DNA from: Thiodiazotropha sp040791665
GTDB lineage: Bacteria; Pseudomonadota; Gammaproteobacteria; Chromatiales; Chromatiaceae
Direction of reading: 5' to 3'
Length of the DNA: 64,000 bases
Assembly (NCBI GenBank): GCA_040791665.1
Contig: JBFNNX010000016.1
Coordinates: forward strand, 248,001-312,000
Shown: positions 19,359 through 28,094 of the stretch, piece by piece
Position numbering within the stretch: the first letter of the stretch is position 1
How the letters are laid out: every line of letters starts with the position of its first letter
Notes under the pieces: model-generated
Database searches by the model: none
What the model was told of the DNA's origin: nothing
What the model saw: the letters and a program-made list of their open reading frames with translations, nothing else
Position numbers and translations under genes: made by a program

Positions 19359-20204
19359 TTAACTTGTTAAACCATTTATATTAAGAACGTCTTCTACAGT
19401 GCTGAATTCAAATTGTTCAATCAGTCGAACTAGTCTTGGTTTAAACTTTTCCAGATTTTGATAATGCCTGAATTCAGACAACAACGAAGATTTAATTCTT
19501 GGTTGATCAACATCTATTTCCCATGGATGCATGTAAAATATAAATGGAATATTCTTTTTATTTACAATTTTCAAACCCTGCTGAGTCAACCAGTATGGAA
19601 AGAGTCTAAAATAACCACCGCCACTGATTGGCAATCGTTTATTACCAAACCCGACTGTAGAAAGAGGAAATTCAATTATCTCGTTACCTGAGTCTGTACG
19701 ATATTTATGTGGCACAGTCTCAGCATTAGGTATTCCATAACGGTCATGCACTATTGGGAAAATACTTGAATCGTAGGTAAAACCAGCCTCACACAAAACA
19801 TCAATTGCCCAAATTGACTTTGCCGTTATCGAGTAACTCGCTGCCCTGTAACCATTTACCTGCTTGCCGGTTATTTCCTCGAGTATAGCTTTTGACTTGA
19901 TTGTTTCTTCGGTAAATAATTGCTTTGTCTGGTTATAAATCAAATCATGCTTGTATCCATGGCATGCTACTTCGTGGCCCAAATCGGAAATACGCTTTAT
20001 TAATTGGCGCTCTCTTTCTGCCACCCATCCCAAAACAAAAAATGTTGCTTTAATATTATGCTCATCAAACAAGTCTAACAACCAGTTAGTATTTGAGTTA
20101 ACTCTGGAAGGATATTTGTCCCATTCTGATTTATCAACATTATTAGAAAATGCAGACACCTGATAGTAGTCTTCTACATCTACTGTCATTGCGTTTACTA
20201 ACAT
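19359..20204 (-). CDS. XrtA/PEP-CTERM-associated polysaccharide deacetylase
   Basis: A 281-residue NodB-type deacetylase with the features of the exosortase A group. The opening NAMTVDVEDYYQVSAF supplies the catalytic aspartates, EVACHGYKHDLIY the metal-binding histidines, and the C-terminal part carries the extra DUF3473-type region with YMHPWEIDVDQPRI. It has no signal peptide, so it would act in the cytoplasm on lipid-linked intermediates (inference). It starts 88 bases after the end of a glycosyltransferase gene and ends 25 bases before the phosphatase gene. Confidence 0.84.
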   Translation of the reverse strand: MLVNAMTVDVEDYYQVSAFSNNVDKSEWDKYPSRVNSNTNWLLDLFDEHNIKATFFVLGWVAERERQLIKRISDLGHEVACHGYKHDLIYNQTKQLFTEETIKSKAILEEITGKQVNGYRAASYSITAKSIWAIDVLCEAGFTYDSSIFPIVHDRYGIPNAETVPHKYRTDSGNEIIEFPLSTVGFGNKRLPISGGGYFRLFPYWLTQQGLKIVNKKNIPFIFYMHPWEIDVDQPRIKSSLLSEFRHYQNLEKFKPRLVRLIEQFEFSTVEDVLNINGLTS

Positions 20205-20291
20205 CAGTCAAGACCATCCGCATTCGATTGATTAATTGATTTACTATTTTGTCTAGGTGAGGGCTTTGTCAAAACCTTAATAACTAAAAAG

Positions 20292-21515
20292 TCATTCTTT
20301 ACCCAATAATATCTTATCATAAAGCAATTGTGTCTTTTCAATATTCACTTTAATATGAAAATTCTCTAATAATCTTCTATATCCCTCATTCCCGACATTT
20401 TCTGCATATCTTTTGTCCTGTAAGAGCTTTATTACCAACCCTGCAAGTTGTTCATGATCGCCTGGTGCAAAAGTCAGTCCGGATTTCTCATTCTCAATAA
20501 TTTCCGGTACTGCCCCATCATTTGCGGCGATCAAAGGCTTGGAAAGAGACATCGCTTCAATTAAAACACGGCCAAATGGCTCTGGTTCAATTGATGTGTG
20601 GAGTACCACCTGTAATATATTGAGGTAATCTGAGACATTTTTTATATATCCCGTAAATATAATATTGGACTCTAACTTTAATTCCTTAATAATTGAATGT
20701 AATTTATCCTTGTATTGATTATCCTCCTTAGCTGTATCGCCTATAAGCAGGCATACGGTGTTCGGAAACTTATCAACAATTTTACGCATCGCTCTTATTG
20801 CGACTTCTTGCCCTTTCCACTCCCTTATATTACCCATAACACCTATTATGTTTGCCCCCTGGCTTAACCCTAATTTTTTTAAGACATCTTTCCCCGAAAT
20901 CTTTGCACATACCTCTTCCGGGTCAATACCATTATGGATTGTCACGATATTTTTATTTTTAATGCCATTTCTCTTTAGCGTATCTGTCACTGACTTTGAA
21001 ATACTTATAATCGCATTTAATTTAGCTGCCAACATCCGAGAAATAAAGGGATAGTAATTGTTAATTCCACGCTCATGGGTTATACATGGAATATCTGCTA
21101 GATATGCAGCTATCATCCAATCGTTATTTCTTAAAACAGAATTATTCAAATGCAACAAGTCTACATTATTTTCAACTAATAGACGTTTTTTCTTGTAACT
21201 TGAAAACAAAATGTAACCCAATAAATTTACCGATTTTTGAAAAACCCTGAATATTAAATTTAATTTAGAAAGATATTTGTTATCCGGCATGATATTTAAT
21301 GGCTTATATGGTGGCACTATTAAAGTCTTCACACCTGCTTTTGTATATTCTGGTAAAAGAGAATGATCTTCATGGAACACAACAATCGGTTCATATTTAG
21401 CCCTGTCAAGTCCACCAGTAAGGTACAACAAACTATAAAAAGAGCCCCCAACAGTACCGTCCGTATTACCCTCGCAATACATTATTCTTTTTATACTTGC
21501 CATTGTCATCGCCAA
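20292..21515 (-). CDS. Glycosyltransferase family 4
   Basis: A 407-residue GT4 enzyme. The N-terminal loop is EGNTDGTVGGSFYSLL, the HERGINNYYPF segment follows, and the donor domain starts at IVTIHNGIDPEEV with GVMGNIREWKGQEVAIRA. The E-x7-E motif is intact as EPFGRVLIE, then AMSLSKPLIAANDGAVPE. It starts 4 bases after the stop of the flippase gene upstream, so the two are likely one transcript. Expected to add one sugar to the repeat unit; specificity unknown. Confidence 0.78.
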   Translation of the reverse strand: MAMTMASIKRIMYCEGNTDGTVGGSFYSLLYLTGGLDRAKYEPIVVFHEDHSLLPEYTKAGVKTLIVPPYKPLNIMPDNKYLSKLNLIFRVFQKSVNLLGYILFSSYKKKRLLVENNVDLLHLNNSVLRNNDWMIAAYLADIPCITHERGINNYYPFISRMLAAKLNAIISISKSVTDTLKRNGIKNKNIVTIHNGIDPEEVCAKISGKDVLKKLGLSQGANIIGVMGNIREWKGQEVAIRAMRKIVDKFPNTVCLLIGDTAKEDNQYKDKLHSIIKELKLESNIIFTGYIKNVSDYLNILQVVLHTSIEPEPFGRVLIEAMSLSKPLIAANDGAVPEIIENEKSGLTFAPGDHEQLAGLVIKLLQDKRYAENVGNEGYRRLLENFHIKVNIEKTQLLYDKILLGKE

Positions 21516-21519
21516 TCAG

Positions 21520-23076
21520 TTAACTATTATTTCCAGACAATCTATTTTTCATCTTACTATTCACATAATTCGTGAAGAGACTTCTTTCGTCCTGGCTGAA
21601 ACAAAACATAAATACTGAAATCATATATATAGGCAATAATAACAATATCCACATAAAAAATATAATCATAGAGCTGGTTGTGTGATTTACACTAATGTAA
21701 TAGATAGATCCGGCAAATGGGATACATGCGAAAAATGGCAATAGATAAACGTTCAATAAATACTTTTTATAATCAAAATCCACTTCCCTTTTAGTCAATA
21801 TTGGAAGTACAACAACCATAAATATAGCCTGTGGTATTGCGGTTCCTAACGCTACACCGGCAATTCCTAAGTAGTGTATTAGGACTATACTCAAAGCCAG
21901 ATTTGATATTGCCTCTAATATTCTTAGATTGGCGATGATTTTATGCTTATTAATTCCATACAGTATGCTGCTAATAGTTGTATGAGGCACGGCTATTAAA
22001 GTGCTGAATGCGAGTATATACAGAACAACTGATGATCGTTCAACATACTCCTCACCCATCCAAATACCAATAAACATATCTCCCATCAAGAAAAATACAA
22101 TACATATCGGTAGTGCCAGTAGCAGTGAAAGTTTACTGCCATTTATAATTAAACTATTTATGCTTTTAGTGTTGTTGCTTGCCTCCAACTCACTGGCTAC
22201 AGGATTTAGCACACTATTGCTCATCATAATTAATCGACGGAGATACTCAATCAGGTTTCCGGCGATAGCATAAAAAGTAACTGAAACAACGGAAGAGAAG
22301 GCGCCAATTACCAACGCATCAGTATAAAATATTGCTTTTTGCCCCAAATTATTTATCAAGACATATACACTGTAATTGTATAACTTTTTTAGGACTGGCA
22401 GTTTTGTTTTGAGTGGGGTTTTGGAGTAGTGAAATGGGATTTTATTTTCTACAAGCAAGTGCTTAGAATAAAAATATATACTTAAACTATTTGCAAGACC
22501 GATTACTAATTGTATTAGTGAAAGTGCAACAATGCCATATCCCAGGTTCAAGAAATAGAGAATCAAGCCCAATCTAACAAAGGCAAAGACAACCCCAATT
22601 ATGTTAAAAATGTCATACCTTTGCAGCCCCATCAATATGCCGTTAAAGACATTGAAAGCTATTGTTTGGGCAATTGTCAGGCCACAGATAATTATTACTA
22701 TACTTATTGTTGGTAAGTCTACATTGTCTATTTCAAAAATATATGGATATGAATAAGAGAAAATGACAGATATCAATAGGCATATTATTGCTATGCCACC
22801 ATATAAAAGCAGTCCTGAACTGAGTACTTCATTTAACTCGTTAGTATTCTTTTGGGTTTTAAACTTTGAGACATAGCGGATAATTGACTCCCTGACACCA
22901 AAGTCCAAAAGATAGAGATAACCTGTAAACTGCATAACAATTACCCAAACACCGTAGTAAATGTTTCCCAGTTTATGGACGATAAAAGGCGCTAAAAAAA
23001 ATGATATGATTATATTTACACCGAGATTTACCCAGTTTGAAAAGATATTCTTAAACAGCTTTTTTTTATCTATCAT
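21520..23076 (-). CDS. Wzx-type lipid-linked oligosaccharide flippase
   Basis: A 518-residue integral membrane protein with about 12-14 hydrophobic segments and almost no soluble domains. The start, IFSNWVNLGVNIIISFFLAPFIVHKLGNIYYG in outline, has the pattern of MOP-superfamily polysaccharide transporters, as does the FGVRESIIRYVSKFKTQKN loop. It would move the undecaprenyl-linked repeat unit across the inner membrane before polymerisation by the ligase/polymerase-type protein at 10481-11740. Together they suggest a Wzx/Wzy-type route rather than ABC export. Confidence 0.8.
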   Translation of the reverse strand: MIDKKKLFKNIFSNWVNLGVNIIISFFLAPFIVHKLGNIYYGVWVIVMQFTGYLYLLDFGVRESIIRYVSKFKTQKNTNELNEVLSSGLLLYGGIAIICLLISVIFSYSYPYIFEIDNVDLPTISIVIIICGLTIAQTIAFNVFNGILMGLQRYDIFNIIGVVFAFVRLGLILYFLNLGYGIVALSLIQLVIGLANSLSIYFYSKHLLVENKIPFHYSKTPLKTKLPVLKKLYNYSVYVLINNLGQKAIFYTDALVIGAFSSVVSVTFYAIAGNLIEYLRRLIMMSNSVLNPVASELEASNNTKSINSLIINGSKLSLLLALPICIVFFLMGDMFIGIWMGEEYVERSSVVLYILAFSTLIAVPHTTISSILYGINKHKIIANLRILEAISNLALSIVLIHYLGIAGVALGTAIPQAIFMVVVLPILTKREVDFDYKKYLLNVYLLPFFACIPFAGSIYYISVNHTTSSMIIFFMWILLLLPIYMISVFMFCFSQDERSLFTNYVNSKMKNRLSGNNS

Positions 23077-23117
23077 TCTAGAAATATATAAAAACTAAAT
23101 AGTTGTTTGTCTGATAG

Positions 23118-24245
23118 CTATTTTTCGATTGTCTCTATGTACAGATCCATCATTTTTCTTGCCATTGTTTCTTTGGAAAATATTTCTACCGCTCTTTCCC
23201 TGCTTTCTTGACCATGTTTCGTTAGCAGTTCTGCGTTATTTAAATATATTGACATCTTACTTGATAAATCCGCTGGATCTGACACTTCCGCGAAGAAACC
23301 TGTTTCACCATCAACAACAATTTCCAACGGCCCTCCTGCTCTACACGCAATCACTGGAATGCCACAACTCATAGCTTCTACATATACATACCCGAATGCT
23401 TCGAACCTGCTTGGAAGCACAAAACAATCAATCGCAGAATAAAAGCTAGGCATATCGCTTAATGAGCCCAACTCTCTGATGCGATCACTATATTCGGACA
23501 GCTCCATTTCAGACCTAAACTTTTTATAGTAGTCATTCCTGTGATTCGGCCCGCAATAGATAAGGTAAATATTTTCATTAGACCCAGCGAGTTTCTCAAA
23601 AGCTGCCAGTAATGTCAGATGCTCCTTCAATTCAATAAACTGCGCAGCGCAACCGAATACAACCGCATTACTCGGTATATTGTTTTCTAAACGAAACTCA
23701 TTCCCCTTTTCCTTAGAGTACTTAAAGTAATCGGTATCTATGCCTAAATATATTTTTGCTATTTTTTCAGCAAATCCCTGATCAATTAATAATTCATCAG
23801 TTGCTTTTGAAATACTAATAATTCTGTCTGCAAGTTGCGATTTTTTGTGCCAATTTTTTGGGTGATTATTCCATTCTAAATTTGATTTGGTATATATATA
23901 TTTTGAATTTGTTAAGCGTTTAAAAAAGAACGGTTCAGTAAATATTGATTGGTATAAAAATGAATGCACTAAATCATATTTTCTTTTTCTTATAATAAAT
24001 GGTCCTTTAATTAGATCTATAAATTTCTCCAATGTAAAACCACGTGTGGGTTGTAGTCTCAGCCGAAATACTTCAAATCCCAAATTCTCGATATCCACCT
24101 GAGCTTCATTGCCTGTAGCAAGCGCACCAACTTCAACATCAAAAACATCCGTATCTATAATTGACAAAAGATCGTATAAATTGCGTACTTGCGAACTATG
24201 AATTAATTCACTGATTGTAATCAGAATCTTATAACGCTTTCTCAT
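23118..24245 (-). CDS. Glycosyltransferase family 4
   Basis: A 375-residue GT4 enzyme. ILITISELIHSSQVRNLYDL begins the acceptor domain, the VHSFLYQSIF segment follows, and the donor domain carries KIYLGIDTDYF and an intact E-x7-E motif, EAFGYVYVE, with AMSCGIPVIACRAGGPLE after it. It is the most upstream glycosyltransferase of this minus-strand run; the 445 bases upstream of it contain a MITE-like element and a terminator. It lies 41 bases upstream of the flippase gene. Confidence 0.78.
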   Translation of the reverse strand: MRKRYKILITISELIHSSQVRNLYDLLSIIDTDVFDVEVGALATGNEAQVDIENLGFEVFRLRLQPTRGFTLEKFIDLIKGPFIIRKRKYDLVHSFLYQSIFTEPFFFKRLTNSKYIYTKSNLEWNNHPKNWHKKSQLADRIISISKATDELLIDQGFAEKIAKIYLGIDTDYFKYSKEKGNEFRLENNIPSNAVVFGCAAQFIELKEHLTLLAAFEKLAGSNENIYLIYCGPNHRNDYYKKFRSEMELSEYSDRIRELGSLSDMPSFYSAIDCFVLPSRFEAFGYVYVEAMSCGIPVIACRAGGPLEIVVDGETGFFAEVSDPADLSSKMSIYLNNAELLTKHGQESRERAVEIFSKETMARKMMDLYIETIEK

Positions 24246-24293
24246 CCTTATTCCCTAGTAACATATTGATTTTGTTATACATATCAAATACCC

Positions 24294-24428
24294 ATGCGAG
24301 ATGCAAAAAAGCTTACCAAGTATGTCATGAAGGTCGTGAAAACAAAAGGACTAGCTGAACAGCTACTAATTACAGATAGGAATAGGATAATAGTGGGTGA
24401 GCAAAACCATTATCATAAAAGAAAATGA
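24294..24428 (+). CDS. Small ORF of unknown function (44 codons)
   Basis: An ATG-started plus-strand ORF of 44 residues (starts MRDAKKLTKYVMKVVKTK), rich in lysine and arginine. It lies between the first glycosyltransferase gene and the MITE-like repeat, pointing away from the operon. No ribosome binding site is clear. It could be a remnant of a transposase or other lost gene, or simply chance in a gap. I do not recognise it. Confidence 0.2.
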   Translation: MRDAKKLTKYVMKVVKTKGLAEQLLITDRNRIIVGEQNHYHKRK

Positions 24429-24499
24429 ATATAAAATTTATTCCAGGGCCAGTAACTAGATTTTTTTAGGCCAATACAACTGATTTTTTGCACTCGTAA

Positions 24500-24581
24500 G
24501 GTAATCCCCCCGATACAGAAGCTGGCTCAGACCGCTTAACAGTGACTACTTTTGAGTCCCATAATTAATGGGGGGATTACC
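24500..24581. mobile_element. 82-bp MITE-like inverted repeat with 4-bp target duplication
   Basis: Perfect 12-bp terminal inverted repeats, GGTAATCCCCCC (24500-24511) and GGGGGGATTACC (24570-24581), enclose 58 bases. Directly outside both ends is the same tetranucleotide GTAA (24496-24499 and 24582-24585), as a transposon target duplication would leave. The interior has no ORF. It looks like a non-autonomous miniature element or the fused ends of a deleted insertion sequence. The family cannot be named without a search. Confidence 0.5.
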
Positions 24582-24632
24582 GTAATTGCACCCTGTATTT
24601 GGTTATTATTTAGTATCGGATAAAGAAAAAGT

Positions 24633-24663
24633 GGGAGAGCACGGATACTATCCGTGCTCTCCC
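24633..24663 (-). terminator. Rho-independent terminator after beta-helix gene
   Basis: A perfect 15-bp inverted repeat (GGGAGAGCACGGATA at 24633-24647 and its complement at 24649-24663) with a one-base centre. On the minus strand it is followed by ACTTTTTCTTT, a U-rich tail. It lies 27 bases after the stop of the beta-helix gene and isolates it from the glycosyltransferase operon downstream. Confidence 0.85.
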
Positions 24664-24690
24664 GCTTATGTGGTTATTATATACCCGTGA

Positions 24691-26103
24691 TTAATACAAA
24701 ATTGCTGGGCTCGGCGGTACCGTGCTGGGAGCCGGTGGCTCAGGCAGTGTACCGGTTGTTACACCTATAACATCATTGCTGGTGATATGTGCGCCCAAGT
24801 TGATACTGGCGTTGGTTCCGCGACCCTGTAGATTCAGGATATCTACACCAGCGTTAATTGCCGGAGAACTGCTCGAGAGAGTCAGGGTATTGCCCGCTGT
24901 ATTTGCAAAAGCAGGATCTGTGGAAATCGAGCCTACAGTGTCTTTATTGAAGGTACTTTGCCAACTCGAAAAGCTGTAATTACTGTAGTTGACGCGAGAT
25001 GTTACCCCATTGCCACTATAAAGATTATTTCTGTACGTCATACTGCTTAAATCAGAAATATCTTCTGCCTGTATTCCGCGTGAATTTCCAACAAAAATAT
25101 TGTTGGCAAATACAAGGTTTCTATAACCGTTTGTACTGGGCTTAAAGAATAAACCGCCATTCGAGCAGTTATAGAATGTATTATTTACAACATCAACATT
25201 CGCCGGGCTGTATGAATCGTAACCGATAAAAGTAATGCCAGCACTACTGTCCCGGATAATGTTCTGGTAGATCTCTCCACCAAACTGTTCCGATGCAGTT
25301 CCCAGTCCCCCAATCGCAATACCTTCAGCATCGATATTATGGAGATAGTTATACCTGATCGTCATTGGTCCGCCATTGGCACCTTTGACGAATATTCCAC
25401 CACTACTATCAGAGATGTCGTTGTTTTCTATCGTTATATTATTGGAATAATAGAGCATGATCGAAGATCCGTTTCGATTTCTGCCCGCATTCCTTGTGCC
25501 ATACAGGGTATTGTTTCGCACTAACGAATCTCTGGATCGTTCGATTCGGATGGCATTGTGGTTGTCATTCCAGCTAGATGTAATACCTCTTACTGTTAAG
25601 TTTTGAATAGTTACATTATTGGAGTTCCAAATAACAACCGGCCCGGTATCCGATTTAGTGTTGATATTTCTCTCGTCAAGAATAAAGCCATCCCAGACAA
25701 TATGACTCTTTCCATATGTGCCAATCAGCGGCTCACCTATTGTATTGGTATTGGAACTCAAGACCACATTGCCGTCTGCTCTAAATACAATTGGACTACC
25801 GCTTGATCCTGAGTTAACAGGATTATAAACAGGTAGATATCTTTCACCTGTTCCAGAGCTGACATTATAACTACCAGACCTGACTATCACGACATCACCG
25901 GCACGAGCAGCTTGACTAGTGTTCGTGTTTGTTAAGGAAGTGCTTCCCCATGCGGCTCGTCCAAGGGACGCCCAGGGATTTGAACTGCTGTTAGCTTCGT
26001 AACTGGTACTATCGTTGCCAGTACTTATATCGACATAGAGCGTTTTTGCCTGCGCGACTGAGAAGGCAAGACATAGTGATGTAAAAATTAACAGCTTCTT
26101 CAT
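24691..26103 (-). CDS. Secreted right-handed parallel beta-helix protein
   Basis: A 470-residue protein from the ATG at 26103, chosen because GAGGG lies 7 bases upstream and the protein then starts with a clean signal peptide (MKKLLIFTSLCLAFSVAQA, cleavage before KTLYVD). The body has successive rungs of the NosD/pectate-lyase beta-helix type, rich in N-x-I/V (NNVTIQNLTVRG, NNITIENNDIS, YNYLHNIDAEGIAIGG, NNTFYNCSNGGLFF). Such proteins bind or cleave acidic polysaccharides; this one could trim or modify the exopolysaccharide. The proline-rich end (LPEPPAPSTVPPSPAILY) is not a PEP-CTERM tail: no membrane helix or basic end follows. Confidence 0.72.
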   Translation of the reverse strand: MKKLLIFTSLCLAFSVAQAKTLYVDISTGNDSTSYEANSSSNPWASLGRAAWGSTSLTNTNTSQAARAGDVVIVRSGSYNVSSGTGERYLPVYNPVNSGSSGSPIVFRADGNVVLSSNTNTIGEPLIGTYGKSHIVWDGFILDERNINTKSDTGPVVIWNSNNVTIQNLTVRGITSSWNDNHNAIRIERSRDSLVRNNTLYGTRNAGRNRNGSSIMLYYSNNITIENNDISDSSGGIFVKGANGGPMTIRYNYLHNIDAEGIAIGGLGTASEQFGGEIYQNIIRDSSAGITFIGYDSYSPANVDVVNNTFYNCSNGGLFFKPSTNGYRNLVFANNIFVGNSRGIQAEDISDLSSMTYRNNLYSGNGVTSRVNYSNYSFSSWQSTFNKDTVGSISTDPAFANTAGNTLTLSSSSPAINAGVDILNLQGRGTNASINLGAHITSNDVIGVTTGTLPEPPAPSTVPPSPAILY

Positions 26104-27035
26104 GATATTACCCTCAACAATCATAGATTGTGTATATTACAGTAGTTGTAACTTGTGTGATCCATATATTGGCCCTTAAGAGAGAATTTAATTCACTAGC
26201 ATTTCTATCAGGAAAGTCGACTCATACAAGAATTCCAATAACCATGTTAGCCTTTAATCAAACTATCGTTACAGTAGGCCTCCACTCATGGAATGATCAT
26301 CACATTGTGTCGTTTAAATACCCTAAATAATCAACCAAGCGGGTTGGCTGAACGAACCTGACGACCAGGGCTCTTGCGGCAATTGTGCATGACGGCATAA
26401 CATATTGATAAATAGCACATTTTGCCTTCTTCAGATCTACATAGTCTCGCCAAACGCTTAACTCACACCCCGGCTTTGTAGTGTGTCAAACACTCAATCT
26501 AAAGCTATTATCGGCAGTTAATAGTAGTTTCTCCATGCGTCAGTTCGCAATTGGATATGATTAAGTTCACAAAATACTATTGCAATGCAGTATTGCCGCT
26601 AAGCAATTCAGGTTTTTAATGCCATTTTCTGGCAATCGAAATAATGCACAAAGATCGGCACTTTCCAAAACAGCAGACCTTGACACATTCGATAACTCAT
26701 TCATGCCGGGTTGTGTAGAAAATGTGCAATACCACTCCCTATCAGTAAGCTTAATATCCATTTAAATCAATTGTTTATCATACCTTGAACAGACATGCCC
26801 GTATTGAATCTTCAGTAATGCGGCTAGGTACGCTGGTAGATTCAACCCGCTTCGTTAATCTATATTCCCCGTGGAAGTGAATTGTGAACTTGTCAATATA
26901 TTTATAAATCTCTACCCAATCACTCCTTCATAGAGTCCGCATTACCCATATTCTCGGGATAGCTTATTTTTTCGGCCTCAGTGTCACCACAAACAAATCA
27001 ATATACACTTTATGACATTAAACCTATCCTCTCTT
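26104..27035. other. Gene-poor boundary region
   Basis: About 930 bases between the beta-helix gene and the phosphoglycerate-mutase-like gene hold no ORF I can support. Two overlapping opposite ORFs of about 62 codons (26567-26765) mirror each other and resemble no family. A small repeat AATACT/AGTATT flanks 26573-26594. Promoter elements for the beta-helix gene must lie in the left part but are not distinct. This is where the AT-rich polysaccharide region gives way to higher-GC chromosome, so degenerate remnants of mobile DNA are plausible. Confidence 0.4.
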
Positions 27036-28052
27036 TCATTCTGCAAAGCTGAAAATATTCTTATTTAGTTTCCAAATGCCTCTTCTTAATCTTTTTCTGT
27101 CTACCTGAAAGGCTTTTCCCCTACAATTGTAAATGGATAATTCTTCACAGGCATTGCTGTTTAAAACACGGCTTATGCAGCGATCGATATGCATCAAGGC
27201 ATCTTCCCATTGCGAAAGGTCCAGAGCCCTTTTCGAATCCGTAAATCCCATATAGATCAGAATGGTCTCTCCCTCAATACAATTGATCTCATCAAAGGTG
27301 TTCTGTAGTTCGTAATGAGGTGTATTCGAAAGCCGCGCCAATCCTTTTGCCAGCGGTATTGCTGAATATATTGCATCATAAGCCTGGCCCACAGAAGGCA
27401 GTCCTCCAAACCCATAAAACCATAACCCACTTATCGTCATACACCCCGATGCCATTCTCTGTTGATTTACGCTACTTTGATAAAATAGCATTTGAGTCTC
27501 ATTGACAATATTCAACCACTCGGATCTATCGAGACCGTTGGGCAGATAGCTTTCAATATGACGGCCAACAACAAAATCGATATCATGTGTTGTTATATCT
27601 GGGCATTCCGGAAGGTGTAAATACCAGTCATCTTGATGTTGAATTAAAAGAGACAACCCGTCCTGTTCGAAATGACCGTTAAACTCCCTGGCTAGGTTCT
27701 CTGCTTCATTTAAGTTGATGTCTAATTGATCCGGACCAACCAATAAAACCCTATCCCTGTCTGCCATCAAATGCACCGGCGTGGCTTTTGCCCAACATCT
27801 TTTAAACGAATCACCGCCATTCCCTAAAAATGAAACAGCACCAACCGGATAGTCAGCGCTTGAATCGTTCGCGATCCCGAACAAATTGAACAGTGCTTCG
27901 GTTAAGTCGTTACTTTGAAAAGGGACCACTCTTGAGCGTGTAAACAATTTTTCAAGAGTTGTGGGCCTTACTGGCGGCTTCTCGAGTCTGTCTTCCTCAA
28001 GTGGCCAAAGTATATCCGGTAAGAGCAGATGGAGGCTTCTCGTATCTTTCAT
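27036..28052 (-). CDS. Phosphoglycerate-mutase-like / RpfE-type conserved protein
   Basis: A 338-residue protein matching the family often labelled phosphoglycerate mutase or RpfE-type regulatory protein in beta- and gammaproteobacteria (COG4255-like). Recognisable parts are LHLLLPDILWP at the start, TPVHLMADRDRVLL in the middle, DDWYLHLPECPDI, NETQMLFYQSSVNQQR, and ISGLWFYGFGGLPS. The family has limited likeness to cofactor-independent phosphoglycerate mutases, and no activity has been settled to my knowledge. It lies 42 bases downstream of thrC and probably shares its transcript. Confidence 0.6.
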   Translation of the reverse strand: MKDTRSLHLLLPDILWPLEEDRLEKPPVRPTTLEKLFTRSRVVPFQSNDLTEALFNLFGIANDSSADYPVGAVSFLGNGGDSFKRCWAKATPVHLMADRDRVLLVGPDQLDINLNEAENLAREFNGHFEQDGLSLLIQHQDDWYLHLPECPDITTHDIDFVVGRHIESYLPNGLDRSEWLNIVNETQMLFYQSSVNQQRMASGCMTISGLWFYGFGGLPSVGQAYDAIYSAIPLAKGLARLSNTPHYELQNTFDEINCIEGETILIYMGFTDSKRALDLSQWEDALMHIDRCISRVLNSNACEELSIYNCRGKAFQVDRKRLRRGIWKLNKNIFSFAE

Positions 28053-28094
28053 TTAAGATATCCATCGCAAGCCGACAAATCTAACTATTGGTCG

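Noticed and set aside
24691..24760. PEP-CTERM sorting signal in the beta-helix protein
   Set aside because: A PEP-like triplet is present but no membrane helix or basic tail follows before the stop, and the DNA after the stop encodes none.
26567..26765. Two overlapping opposite ORFs of about 62 codons
   Set aside because: They mirror each other, have no clear ribosome binding site and resemble no known family.
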